Source: Acidobacteriota bacterium (lineage in GTDB: Bacteria; Acidobacteriota; Blastocatellia; Pyrinomonadales; Pyrinomonadaceae). From it: a stretch of DNA of 64,000 nucleotides. A program made the translations under genes and the position numbers. Every line of letters starts with the position of its first letter. Position 1 is the stretch's first letter. The stretch covers positions 24,974 to 88,973 of the forward strand of contig JAFDVK010000023.1 in NCBI GenBank assembly GCA_018269005.1, in the 5' to 3' direction. Positions 1-7,748 of the stretch are shown here, piece by piece. Under the pieces are notes generated by a model. That model did no database searches and was not told the origin of the DNA. It worked only from the letters and a program-made list of their open reading frames with translations.

Positions 1-922
1 CGCGGCTGAAGACTTGATAAAAAACGGCGAGATCGCCGAGGGAGGCCGTATTGTTGTAAACGCGAAGAGCGATCCAGCCCATCGCGACCGTGCCGGCGGC
101 CAGAGCTAGGAAGTTTGCAGCGATCTTCCCGCCGGTCTGTTCTCTAAGATGTTTGAGCTTTTCCAGCCGAAGGGTCTTTCGAATCCGTTGGTAGGCACTG
201 CTGAACTTCTGTCCGATCTCGAAGAGGCGGATCTCAGCAGCCGCATCACTGTGAGATAGCATTCCATCATAATAAAAGAGCCATCGACGCTCCGTAGCGG
301 TCTTACGCCACCAACGAAAATATCGGCGATCGAACGAAAATGAGATCAAGAGGCTCGGTAGAGAGCCCACGACAAGGAGAATTGGAACGGCCCAGCCGTA
401 CACCGTAAGCAGAGCTGCGAAGGAGACCAATGTGATCGAGCTTTGGATCACGGTCCCGAAGTTGTCAAGAAGCGCGAGAGGTTTTGATTGTGACTCGCCG
501 CCGGCCTGCTCTCTTAGATCGTGATACTCCGGCGAATCATAGTACTCGAAATCAACGTCGACCGCCTTCGAATGCACCAAATTCTTAAGAGTGTCCGCGA
601 AATGCTCTGCCTGCGCGTTCTTAATCCATTCAGTTATGTAACGCAGCGAGTCCGCCGCCAAAAGTGTTATACCGGTAAGGACGAACAGCAATACGGTATG
701 CTGCAGGTCAAAGAAGCTCCTGGAAGTTGTCGATGCTACGAAACTGTCGATCGCAAGTTTTGAGAAGTAAACGGTCGCACCCGGAAGGAGGCCTTGAAAG
801 ATGAGCAGAATCGCCCATGCCGTTGTGTATCCGGGAACGGAATTCCATATCAGAGAAAAGCTCCGCTTCCACAGGCGGCCTTGGCTGCGCAAGTTCTTCA
901 AATGATCTCGAATGTCAAACAT
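1..922 (-). CDS. ABC exporter, transmembrane part (partial, 3' end outside window)
   Basis: Reading down from the ATG at 922 gives about 307 residues with no stop before the window edge. The protein begins MFDIRDHLKNLRSQGRLW and has several hydrophobic segments alternating with charged helices. These include the intracellular-loop type stretch around DFEYYDSPEYHDLREQAGG, typical of the membrane domain of ABC exporters of the MsbA/McjD kind. The ATPase half would lie beyond base 1 and is not visible. It starts 25 bp after the kinase stop and is the last visible gene of the lasso-type cassette. The position matches the D-type exporter that removes mature lasso peptides and gives self-immunity. 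Family is fairly sure; cargo is inferred from context. Confidence 0.82.
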   Translation of the reverse strand, partial: MFDIRDHLKNLRSQGRLWKRSFSLIWNSVPGYTTAWAILLIFQGLLPGATVYFSKLAIDSFVASTTSRSFFDLQHTVLLFVLTGITLLAADSLRYITEWIKNAQAEHFADTLKNLVHSKAVDVDFEYYDSPEYHDLREQAGGESQSKPLALLDNFGTVIQSSITLVSFAALLTVYGWAVPILLVVGSLPSLLISFSFDRRYFRWWRKTATERRWLFYYDGMLSHSDAAAEIRLFEIGQKFSSAYQRIRKTLRLEKLKHLREQTGGKIAANFLALAAGTVAMGWIALRVYNNTASLGDLAVFYQVFSR

Positions 923-947
923 TGACGATGCCAGGATGATTACAGCT

Positions 948-1943
948 CTAGATACCCGAAAATATTGGTTGGCGGAGCGATTTCGTACGTTTCTGATCTA
1001 AAATATGCTGCTCAAGGCGAGAGCACACGTCATCAATTGTTGTGAAGTCGTGAGGCCGGCTGATCTGGAACGAAGGGACTGCTCGAACAAGTTCCTGACA
1101 TTGGCGAAAGTGCCTCTCCTGAGCGTTCAATCTTACAAGATGGTGACCTGCGTGAGTATTCGTTATTAACTCGACAAATGTGCGGCTGCGATCAAGGTCT
1201 TCGATCCTGGTGCTATCGTCCTTGTCGAGAATGTAGAGTGCTCCCAGTTCGACCGCCCCTAGAGGGCTATCGCTCGGACACGAGAACGAATGCTTTTCTA
1301 TCAATCGGTGTATGAACGGAAGACGATCCGGATCGCGTCCCGCCGCGACGACGGAGTCGGGATAGAGTTTTATTCGCGGGTAGCCGGGCAGCGTCCACGC
1401 GGTCCCGCCCGCAAAATCGACGGGAACGATGTCGTCACTTATCAGTGAGTGTCCGCGGGCGTAAAGGCAGGCCGCTAGGGTCGATTTTCCAAATCCCTTT
1501 GCACCCAAGAAGGCGGCGGCGATCCCGTTTACAACGACACAGCTCGCGTGAAGGACCAAGTATCCCCGTTGGTGGAGCAACGCGATCATTGCCGGGCCAG
1601 TAAGAAAGGGCAGCAAGTCTTCCTCAAGGGCAGCAGGTGCAGGCTCGACGACGACGGTTCGGCCCTCCGTGATCAGGAATCTCCCAATTATCGGCCAATC
1701 GAACGACATCGCATGCTCGGATATGCGTACGCGACATCCGGGAGTTTCGATAACGGGTGTTCGAACGATGCTGTCAAGGTAGTCGTCGGGCAGTGTTCCG
1801 AATCGAACGGTGACATCACTTCCATCTCCACCGGAAATAAGGTCCGGAATTCGTATCGAGGAGTCAATATTCATTCCGTACGCGACGTATGTTGACCTGT
1901 TGAAGTTCGAGAACATGGATCTTGGATTCAAAAGCGAAACCAC
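948..1943 (-). CDS. HprK-related P-loop kinase of lasso-type RiPP cassette
   Basis: The 331-residue protein has a P-loop near residue 150 (FLGAKGFGKST) followed by a DD pair in SLISDDIVPV, as in the HPr kinase/phosphorylase C-terminal fold. It is otherwise unlike housekeeping HprK, which acts on the PTS protein HPr. Related kinases occur in paeninodin-type lasso clusters, where they phosphorylate a C-terminal Ser of the precursor. Here it lies directly downstream of the precursor gene and upstream of the exporter, so it probably modifies the peptide; two Ser residues lie three and four positions from its end. The annotated start is a GTG at 1943 without a clear Shine-Dalgarno; an ATG ten codons in (1916) is an alternative. 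Family is confident; substrate is inferred. Confidence 0.78.
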   Translation of the reverse strand: MVSLLNPRSMFSNFNRSTYVAYGMNIDSSIRIPDLISGGDGSDVTVRFGTLPDDYLDSIVRTPVIETPGCRVRISEHAMSFDWPIIGRFLITEGRTVVVEPAPAALEEDLLPFLTGPAMIALLHQRGYLVLHASCVVVNGIAAAFLGAKGFGKSTLAACLYARGHSLISDDIVPVDFAGGTAWTLPGYPRIKLYPDSVVAAGRDPDRLPFIHRLIEKHSFSCPSDSPLGAVELGALYILDKDDSTRIEDLDRSRTFVELITNTHAGHHLVRLNAQERHFRQCQELVRAVPSFQISRPHDFTTIDDVCSRLEQHILDQKRTKSLRQPIFSGI

Positions 1944-1980
1944 TGAACTGCTGAGTTAGTGGTCCCGCTTCTGTCATAGT

Positions 1981-2016
1981 GGGCCGCGACTCTCAAGGTT
2001 GTTGGAGGTGCGGCCC
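1981..2016 (-). other. Intercistronic stem-loop after the RiPP precursor
   Basis: GGGCCGC at 1981-1987 pairs with GCGGCCC at 2010-2016 around a 22-nt loop, between the precursor stop and the kinase start. No U-run follows in the minus direction, so it is not a standard intrinsic terminator. It may protect the precursor mRNA 3' end or lower expression of the downstream kinase and exporter. Confidence 0.45.
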
Positions 2017-2059
2017 ATCAGTCGACCTGGTATGTCAAAGGACGTACCGATGAGTAAAG

Positions 2060-2227
2060 CTAGGGAATTGAAGAGATACCTGTGTTTACCACTTGCAAAA
2101 TATCGTCTCCAAAACCCAGGTTTTTACCTGTGCCTTGAGGACTACCTTGTGTAAGTGAGGCTACATCGCCGTACACGGTAACGTCCGGTTTTTCCCAAGC
2201 TAGCTTGGTATCGACTTTTTTCTCCAT
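2060..2227 (-). CDS. Lasso-type RiPP precursor peptide (55 aa)
   Basis: This small gene is too short for routine ORF calling. The ATG at 2227 is preceded at about 5 nt by a near-perfect Shine-Dalgarno (AAGGAGGA), and the product is 55 residues ending GISSIP. Residues 11-28 read W-x2-P-x-V-x3-GDVASLTQG, which fits the lasso leader rule (aromatic-x2-P-x-hydrophobic-x3-G, then Thr at the penultimate leader position). Cleavage after Gln27 would leave a 28-residue core beginning GSPQGTGKN. That core has Gly, Lys and Asn at ring positions 7, 8 and 9, and the first acidic residues are core positions 14-15 (GDD). The usual N-terminal-amine to Asp/Glu macrolactam at 7-9 is therefore not possible as written. 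It sits between cyclase and kinase genes in the same orientation. Coding status and leader are strong; the final product is uncertain. Confidence 0.8.
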   Translation of the reverse strand: MEKKVDTKLAWEKPDVTVYGDVASLTQGSPQGTGKNLGFGDDILQVVNTGISSIP

Positions 2228-2270
2228 TTTTATCCTCCTTTCTCTGGTTTCTGCAAAACGCTATTTTGCA
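2228..2270 (-). promoter_or_regulatory. Strong RBS and small stem-loop before the precursor
   Basis: The plus-strand ATCCTCCTTT at 2232-2241 is an almost complete anti-SD complement for the precursor. Just upstream, TGCAAAA (2252-2258) and TTTTGCA (2264-2270) form a 7-bp stem with a 5-nt loop. Together with the 120-bp gap after the cyclase gene, this suggests the precursor is translated, and perhaps transcribed, more strongly than its neighbours. No clear -35/-10 pair was found. Confidence 0.5.
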
Positions 2271-2347
2271 AGCGCATGGATCTGACAAGTCCGCGAACGG
2301 CAAACCGGGCCGCCTTTCGGAGCATTATCAAAACTTCAGAAGGATGA

Positions 2348-4324
2348 TCAAGAACCAGCAAACGCGACGCGGTGGTCCTCTTGTGCAAATCCAGAGTGCT
2401 CAAGCCACTTGATCAAATACATACTTGTCAAAAGCAAAAGGGCCTCAGGGTCCTTTCGATTGGCATCCATTTTGAACTCGTTGTATGCAGATCGTAACTG
2501 GTCCGTATCCAGATACTTTGCGATCATCCACGAGTCGCGGCCGATAGCGGCCTCGATCTCGTCGCTCCCATATTTAAGAAGATTCATCTTGATATGGGCG
2601 CCAAGATTAGCTTTATCGACCCGCCATTGAACGGCTTCGGGTAGGATCCCTTCCATTGCGAAACGAAAGATCGACCGTGTCCATCCCTTATATATCCGTT
2701 GACCAGGAGGAAGCGAGACACAGAACTCGATTAGACGTCGGTCAAAAAATGGGTGCCGCGGCTCGACCCCGAAAGCGGCCGACAACTTTTCAACCTGTTC
2801 GTGCATATTCGAAAAGAGTCCCGTCGTCAGGGAGTTCCAGTGGTGCTCCGCCGGAGTTGGCCATTTTCGAGACGTTTCTTCCCATAGAGCATCGGTTCTC
2901 CGGACCAATTCTTCCTGAGTTCTGAATGCTGAGTTGACCGAACTCAAGTGCAATGGATGACTGATCTTTGAATCATCGACAATGCTTTCTTTCCAGAATC
3001 TAGCAAATCGCCACGCCTTAACGATCGCTGTCGGAATGGCGGGCTTTAAGCCTTTATGCCAAGCAAGACGCTTGACGGAATGCATTCTTGACGGAATATT
3101 CTTGCTCATCGCCCGAGCTTCTCGCATCATCCGTATAAACCTGCCGCGCTTTGCCAACTGCTCGAACTCCTGGTATCCGTAGGTAACAGTGGTATCCCCG
3201 TCGTGACCCGTAAGCAGACTTCGAACCCCGTCTGCTTCGCAGCTCTTGAAGATCTGCGAATCCATATAGACGTTAAGGTAGCCGACCGGATGGTCGGTGT
3301 GCCAAACGATCTTGTCCATATTTTGGAGCGGACTCGCGTCGTCGACATTGACAAAGTGAGGGTTAACCTTCGTCTTTTCGATGATCGCCATCATATAGGC
3401 AGATTCGTCGATTCTTGGATCCATCTTCGCCAGCGTTGGAAAGATGGCCGAATACGTGTTCAATGGGTCACGATTCTGCGAGCGAAGGGATCGGTCGGCC
3501 ACACAAACAACCGCAGATGAATCCAACCCGCCAGAGAGCATTGCCCCGATCGGAAAGGCACTGCGAAGGCGGCAATTTACAGCCTGCGAGAATTTTTCGA
3601 GAAATGCTTCCTGGTAGTCGGCATCCCTTCGGAGCTTCAGTTCACTGAATCTCGGCTCCCAACTTTGGGAGATCTTCATGCCGGCCGACGTCACCCTCAA
3701 GGAATGGTTTGATGGCAATCGATCGATCCCTTTATAAAACGTCGACACCTTATCTTCCGATCTTAGGATCAAGTAGTCTGCAAGGTGTGCCTCGTTGAGT
3801 TCCTTCGGCACTTGTTCGATCTGAAGCAAAGCCTTGATCTCGGAGGCCAAAGCGAAGATCACGCCGGGTCGGTAGTAGTAATAAAAGTGCTTCAACCCGA
3901 GCGTATCTCGAGCACAGAAGAGCTTCTTGTTTGTCGCGTCCCAGATCGCAAAGACAAAATCTCCGATCAGGTGGTGTGGACAGTCTTCACCCCATTTTTC
4001 ATAAGCCCGAAGTACTATCTCGCTGTCCGTGACCCTTGAAACTGAGGTGCGGTCAAATGCCAGCTGCTTGAGCAGGTCTTCCCGATTATCAATGCGTGCA
4101 TCACACGTGATCACGAGTCTGCCGTCTGCCTTCTGAAGTGGCAATTCTTCGTTCAGCGACTCGGGAGTCGTCCATCTCATTCGATGACCAAGTCCAACAT
4201 TTCCGCCGATCCAAATACCACGGTCATCCCGACCGCGGTGTACAAGCGTATCTAGGGCTTTACTTAGAAGCCGCTCTGAAACAGGTCGGCTATCAGGGTA
4301 GAATATTGCGACAATTCCGCTCAT
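2348..4324 (-). CDS. Asparagine-synthetase-like lasso cyclase (C protein)
   Basis: The 658-residue protein has an N-terminal class II glutamine-amidotransferase-like domain (about 1-200) and a C-terminal asparagine synthetase domain with the PPi-loop SGGLDSS near residue 265. The N-terminus reads MSGIVAIF: the catalytic Cys2 of true glutamine-dependent enzymes is replaced by Ser, so ammonia release from glutamine is unlikely. This fits lasso cyclases (McjC type), which adenylate a side-chain carboxylate and close the ring with the core's own amine. Its start overlaps the B2 stop by 4 bp, so the two are probably translationally coupled. A second, catalytically complete AsnB-type gene lies at 19663-21417, which argues against this copy being the housekeeping enzyme. 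Confidence 0.85.
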   Translation of the reverse strand: MSGIVAIFYPDSRPVSERLLSKALDTLVHRGRDDRGIWIGGNVGLGHRMRWTTPESLNEELPLQKADGRLVITCDARIDNREDLLKQLAFDRTSVSRVTDSEIVLRAYEKWGEDCPHHLIGDFVFAIWDATNKKLFCARDTLGLKHFYYYYRPGVIFALASEIKALLQIEQVPKELNEAHLADYLILRSEDKVSTFYKGIDRLPSNHSLRVTSAGMKISQSWEPRFSELKLRRDADYQEAFLEKFSQAVNCRLRSAFPIGAMLSGGLDSSAVVCVADRSLRSQNRDPLNTYSAIFPTLAKMDPRIDESAYMMAIIEKTKVNPHFVNVDDASPLQNMDKIVWHTDHPVGYLNVYMDSQIFKSCEADGVRSLLTGHDGDTTVTYGYQEFEQLAKRGRFIRMMREARAMSKNIPSRMHSVKRLAWHKGLKPAIPTAIVKAWRFARFWKESIVDDSKISHPLHLSSVNSAFRTQEELVRRTDALWEETSRKWPTPAEHHWNSLTTGLFSNMHEQVEKLSAAFGVEPRHPFFDRRLIEFCVSLPPGQRIYKGWTRSIFRFAMEGILPEAVQWRVDKANLGAHIKMNLLKYGSDEIEAAIGRDSWMIAKYLDTDQLRSAYNEFKMDANRKDPEALLLLTSMYLIKWLEHSGFAQEDHRVAFAGS

Positions 4325-4713
4325 CGAAGGATGTGTGGACGGGAAGTCATTACTGAGAAGCGTGCCTGTTCAGCAACCCGTCCAAGTACTATCTTGTCTT
4401 CAACTTCAAGCCAGGCGTGAGCTTCAATGCTTGAATCCTTAGCGGCTACCCCTATCTTAACCCTTGACTCCATGCCGTATGATCTCAATATTCTCTTTGC
4501 CGCCAGAGCTTGCGTTAGGCAGGACGCGAAGGGCACATATCGACTGCATCTTCGAATAGACCGGACGATCTCGGACAACAGTGCTTTGTCGATCGTTTGC
4601 CTCGGAAAAACATCATCGGCACCGTCATCTATCGCTCGCTTTGTCACGCCTGAGGGGCTCACCCAAAGGCCAAATCGATAGTATGCGAGCCAAAACAGTG
4701 AAGTGAGTATCAT
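4321..4713 (-). CDS. Lasso peptide biosynthesis B2 protease (transglutaminase-like)
   Basis: The protein is 130 residues, the usual size for a stand-alone B2. It has a conserved Cys in FASCLTQALAAKRIL and a His in SIEAHAWLEV, as in the Cys-His-Asp triad of the transglutaminase-like lasso leader peptidases. The N-terminus has a short hydrophobic stretch (MILTSLFWLAYYRFGLW) that could associate with the membrane. It should cut the precursor leader after the T-x pair, guided by the separate B1 protein encoded 37 bp upstream. It overlaps the cyclase gene downstream. Confidence 0.82.
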   Translation of the reverse strand: MILTSLFWLAYYRFGLWVSPSGVTKRAIDDGADDVFPRQTIDKALLSEIVRSIRRCSRYVPFASCLTQALAAKRILRSYGMESRVKIGVAAKDSSIEAHAWLEVEDKIVLGRVAEQARFSVMTSRPHILR

Positions 4714-4750
4714 CGTTCGTTCTCAGATGGTCGAACCTAACCTCGAAAAC

Positions 4751-5089
4751 CTATTCTTCATCGACTTCTATCAACTCTTCGTCGAGCATCGTTGCCAAGA
4801 AGGTTGTTACTTCGTGGTGGCAAGTTGCTTCGTCAACATCGTAGAGCTGCAACAGAGATGTCTCTATCTCGGCGATCGTGGACGGGGTCTGAATCAGCTT
4901 CCATATTGCAAGGCCAACACTGTTAAGACCGTAATACTTTCCGTTGACCAGGCTCAGGATAACCGCCCTGGAATCGAGATCCGATATAAGATGCTCGCGA
5001 ATGGCCTTATACTTTTGCCCACACGCCCCGTTTTGTGAGGAACCGTTCATTTCAACATCAATAGCTTGTTTTGCTCTAAAACTATCCAT
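4751..5089 (-). CDS. PqqD-like leader-recognition protein (B1)
   Basis: The 112-residue protein has a PqqD-type winged-helix core: DLDSRAVILSLVNGKYYGLNSVG, then AIWKLIQTPSTIAEIETSLLQLY, and an acidic tail. In RiPP pathways this domain (the RRE) binds the leader and presents it to B2. An N-terminal extension of about 30 residues precedes the domain. Met14 is a possible alternative start, and neither start has a strong Shine-Dalgarno. The 270 bp upstream, before the glycosyltransferase stop at 5360, contains no convincing gene and may hold a promoter for the RiPP cassette, though none could be recognised. Confidence 0.8.
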   Translation of the reverse strand: MDSFRAKQAIDVEMNGSSQNGACGQKYKAIREHLISDLDSRAVILSLVNGKYYGLNSVGLAIWKLIQTPSTIAEIETSLLQLYDVDEATCHHEVTTFLATMLDEELIEVDEE

Positions 5090-5359
5090 AAGAAAGTGAG
5101 GAATGAAAATCGCAGTCGGTCAAGGGTTTCATTGACGCGACGGACAACAGAACGACCTTTCGAAATTTCTCCGAGAAATTGCAGGTAAACAGCTCTGAAA
5201 GCATCTAATTTGAGGATGTCACATATGCCGCAACCAAACATCGTCGGAATGTGCCACGCCAAAGGGGCGCATATATCCAAGCCTTCGAGATTTCGTCAGC
5301 GTTTTCATACATTGGTCGTATTTCTATAGTTGCTTTACCACCAAAATCGATGTGTCGGA

Positions 5360-6382
5360 TTACGTTCGCCAGCGATCCCGGAACACGGTCAGCCCGACTA
5401 GAGAACCGCATCCGTACGCAAAATGAAGAATACAGAAACTTAACGAAACGTAGGCAAGACTTCTTATCCTTGCCTTGGTTGCAATAAGCGATGCCGCCAA
5501 ATTGGCCGTCACATACGCGCTAACAACACCGGCCAACACAAAAAGGAGCGGACCAAAGAACAAAGCAGAAACGGTCAGGACAAGAATGGAAACAACAAAC
5601 CCGAACGGAACAAACTGACGGAGACTCATTTGCCTTGGGTGAAGCTGCAGGACTCGGACCTTCCAATAGCCGTACTGGAAGTATTGCCGCCATAGGGAGC
5701 TAAAGGTTCCCCGGCTAAAATATCGGGATCGGATCGTTGGGGACAGAAGGATTCGTCCCCCAAGTTTCCTGATTCGAAAATTGTATTCGTCATCCTGATT
5801 TCGCACGAGTTCCTCATTAAATGGACCGGCCCGCTCGATTATGTTGCGGGTGTATGCGGGAAAGGCGACGGTGTCAGTGAACACTTCGCGGTCCATTACA
5901 GTTCGGAAGGCGGACCCACCAACGCCGAACTTTGAGCTCATCGCTTTCGATATGGCAGCAGCTTTGGCCGTCTCGCCGATAGTCTCTATTGGCCCGCCTA
6001 CACCGTCGGTCCGGTCCGACTCGAGCAGGATGACGCAGTTTGTGACATAATTCGGGTCAATCTCACAATGTCCGTCGACGCGAATGATCACATCGCCGGC
6101 CGCTTGTTCGATTGCCCGATTGAGGCCAGTCGGGGCGATCTTCTGAGGGTTGTCCACGATCCTGAACGGGATCTTTGATGTTGCAGCGATCTTGCGAATC
6201 ATCGTGCGAGTATCGTCAGTTGACATTCCATCGGCAACAATGATCTCGATCCGATTCTTTGGATAGGTCTGATCGAGTATCGAAGCCAGACAGCGATCGA
6301 TATAGGCGGCTTCATTTCTAACCGGAATAATGATCGATACCAGCGGTTTTTCGCTATTGTCGCTCACCAATGGCCTCCGCAT
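5360..6382 (-). CDS. GT2 glycosyltransferase, ExoA-like
   Basis: This is a family 2 glycosyltransferase: PLVSIIIPVRNEAAYIDRC near the N-terminus, a nucleotide-sugar site in IIVADGMSTDDT, and a DGH acidic motif in IIRVDGHCEIDPNY. A C-terminal region with about three membrane spans follows, as in succinoglycan ExoA and relatives that work at the inner membrane face. The chosen ATG at 6382 has GGAG at 5 nt spacing. A longer reading from a GTG at 6418 would overlap the upstream gene by 65 bp and lacks a comparable site. It is the last sugar gene before the RiPP cassette. Donor and acceptor are unknown. Confidence 0.85.
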   Translation of the reverse strand: MRRPLVSDNSEKPLVSIIIPVRNEAAYIDRCLASILDQTYPKNRIEIIVADGMSTDDTRTMIRKIAATSKIPFRIVDNPQKIAPTGLNRAIEQAAGDVIIRVDGHCEIDPNYVTNCVILLESDRTDGVGGPIETIGETAKAAAISKAMSSKFGVGGSAFRTVMDREVFTDTVAFPAYTRNIIERAGPFNEELVRNQDDEYNFRIRKLGGRILLSPTIRSRYFSRGTFSSLWRQYFQYGYWKVRVLQLHPRQMSLRQFVPFGFVVSILVLTVSALFFGPLLFVLAGVVSAYVTANLAASLIATKARIRSLAYVSLSFCILHFAYGCGSLVGLTVFRDRWRT

Positions 6383-7748
6383 CTTCGCTCCGAAGATCGA
6401 GCTTACTGATAACTGCACGGAACTTGCCCCTAGAAGTCCGTGGAATCATGGACATTCGCGTAAAATCAATGTCAATATCCCCAAGACGCTCTAGAATCCG
6501 TCCTCTTAGGTCTCCAAGAGCGGAGTCTTCGAAGTCGGCCGCCGGCACGTAGTTGACCGTTATTCTCGACAGGGATTCCTGGACGATCTGGGCTTCCTTG
6601 ATCGGCAGGTCGCCTTTGAAAACCGGATCCATTCGCCCGACTCGCCGACCGTCCTTGGTGAACAATGTGTCATCCGTCCGACCGGAGATGTTGTCGATAA
6701 CCGGAAGGGTTCGCCCGCACTCACATTTGATCGATGATAGCCTGCCGCTATCGCCAACCCTGTATCGAACAAGGGGCATATCAGCATTCAATAGGCCGGT
6801 ACAAATGAAATCAGAGGTCTCGTCATCGCCGGTTGCTTCGATGATCCCAACTTCGGGCCATTGGTGTAGCCGCCCAATTTCACACTCGCCAGCAGCGGCC
6901 ACTACCTCTGCCAAGCCGTAAGTCTCTCGAACTGGACACCCGAAGGCCGTTTCGATAACATCTCGCTGAAATTTGTAAACTGGTTCGGCGTTAAGAATTA
7001 CTACCACGAGACCCGATATCCTTTTCCCTAGTCGGATGGCATCTGAGGCAAGGGCATAGATAGAGGACGGATAGCCCAAAAGATATCGGATGCCATGCTT
7101 TTCGATTGCGTCTATGTACGCTGGTGTGTTGCGGGCCGTCAGGTGGTATGAAGACATGTACAGCTGATTGAGCCCGGAGTTCCAAACCCAGAAAGGCGGC
7201 TTGGTTTGATGCACTGGCGCGACCAATTGTCCGCCAAAGATCGCCCACCTGTCATGTCTTGAAACACCATACCACTCTCGCGACCGAGCCTCGAAAAGGG
7301 AATACCACTCCCTTACCGTCTCCTTTTTTATATAAAGCGACAAGGATGTTCCTGTCGTGCCGCTTGTGTGGTCATGAAACATTCGGCTCGGATTGCAATC
7401 ATCAGCAACAAAAGCGAGTGGGTCGACGCGAATTGCTTCTTTCTCCAGAACATCCCAGTTCTCCAGGACTTCCCACGATGACCGGTCTCCGCGCTCGCGA
7501 CGTTTTGCCCATTGCCGGCGATAAAATGGAACTTGCGTCGCCGCTCGATGGAGCACGAACTTGAGGCGCTCTGATCGCCATTCATCCCAATCACGTTCGC
7601 TCCAGATCTCGCGCTCAAGAGCGGCCTTTACCAAAGAATCCGTTTCATTGCCATAACGCCAACGATTTAGATAATGGCCGCGAAGGCTCGCAGCCAAAGA
7701 TCTCGCCGGTGGCGGAAGAAGCTTATACAAAGTGTATGCCGCAGACAT
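6354..7748 (-). CDS. CapK/PaaK-like adenylate-forming enzyme
   Basis: The 464-residue protein resembles phenylacetate-CoA ligase and the CapK family found in capsule loci. It contains the phosphate-binding loop HDHTSGTTGTSLSL near residue 128, a RETYGLAEVV motif, and a C-terminal RTDD/GK region. True PaaK makes phenylacetyl-CoA. In glycan loci such proteins are thought to activate an acyl group for polymer decoration, but the substrate is not established. Its ATG shares a base with the stop of the upstream glycosyltransferase, so translation is probably coupled. A role with the dioxygenase and NRPS genes in acyl modification of the glycan is inference. Confidence 0.82.
   Translation of the reverse strand: MSAAYTLYKLLPPPARSLAASLRGHYLNRWRYGNETDSLVKAALEREIWSERDWDEWRSERLKFVLHRAATQVPFYRRQWAKRRERGDRSSWEVLENWDVLEKEAIRVDPLAFVADDCNPSRMFHDHTSGTTGTSLSLYIKKETVREWYSLFEARSREWYGVSRHDRWAIFGGQLVAPVHQTKPPFWVWNSGLNQLYMSSYHLTARNTPAYIDAIEKHGIRYLLGYPSSIYALASDAIRLGKRISGLVVVILNAEPVYKFQRDVIETAFGCPVRETYGLAEVVAAAGECEIGRLHQWPEVGIIEATGDDETSDFICTGLLNADMPLVRYRVGDSGRLSSIKCECGRTLPVIDNISGRTDDTLFTKDGRRVGRMDPVFKGDLPIKEAQIVQESLSRITVNYVPAADFEDSALGDLRGRILERLGDIDIDFTRMSMIPRTSRGKFRAVISKLDLRSEDAEAIGERQ

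Noticed and set aside
5047..5280. 77-codon minus-strand ORF between the B1 gene and the glycosyltransferase
   Set aside because: Overlaps the B1 start, lacks a RBS and shows no conserved pattern; not a second precursor because no leader motif is present.
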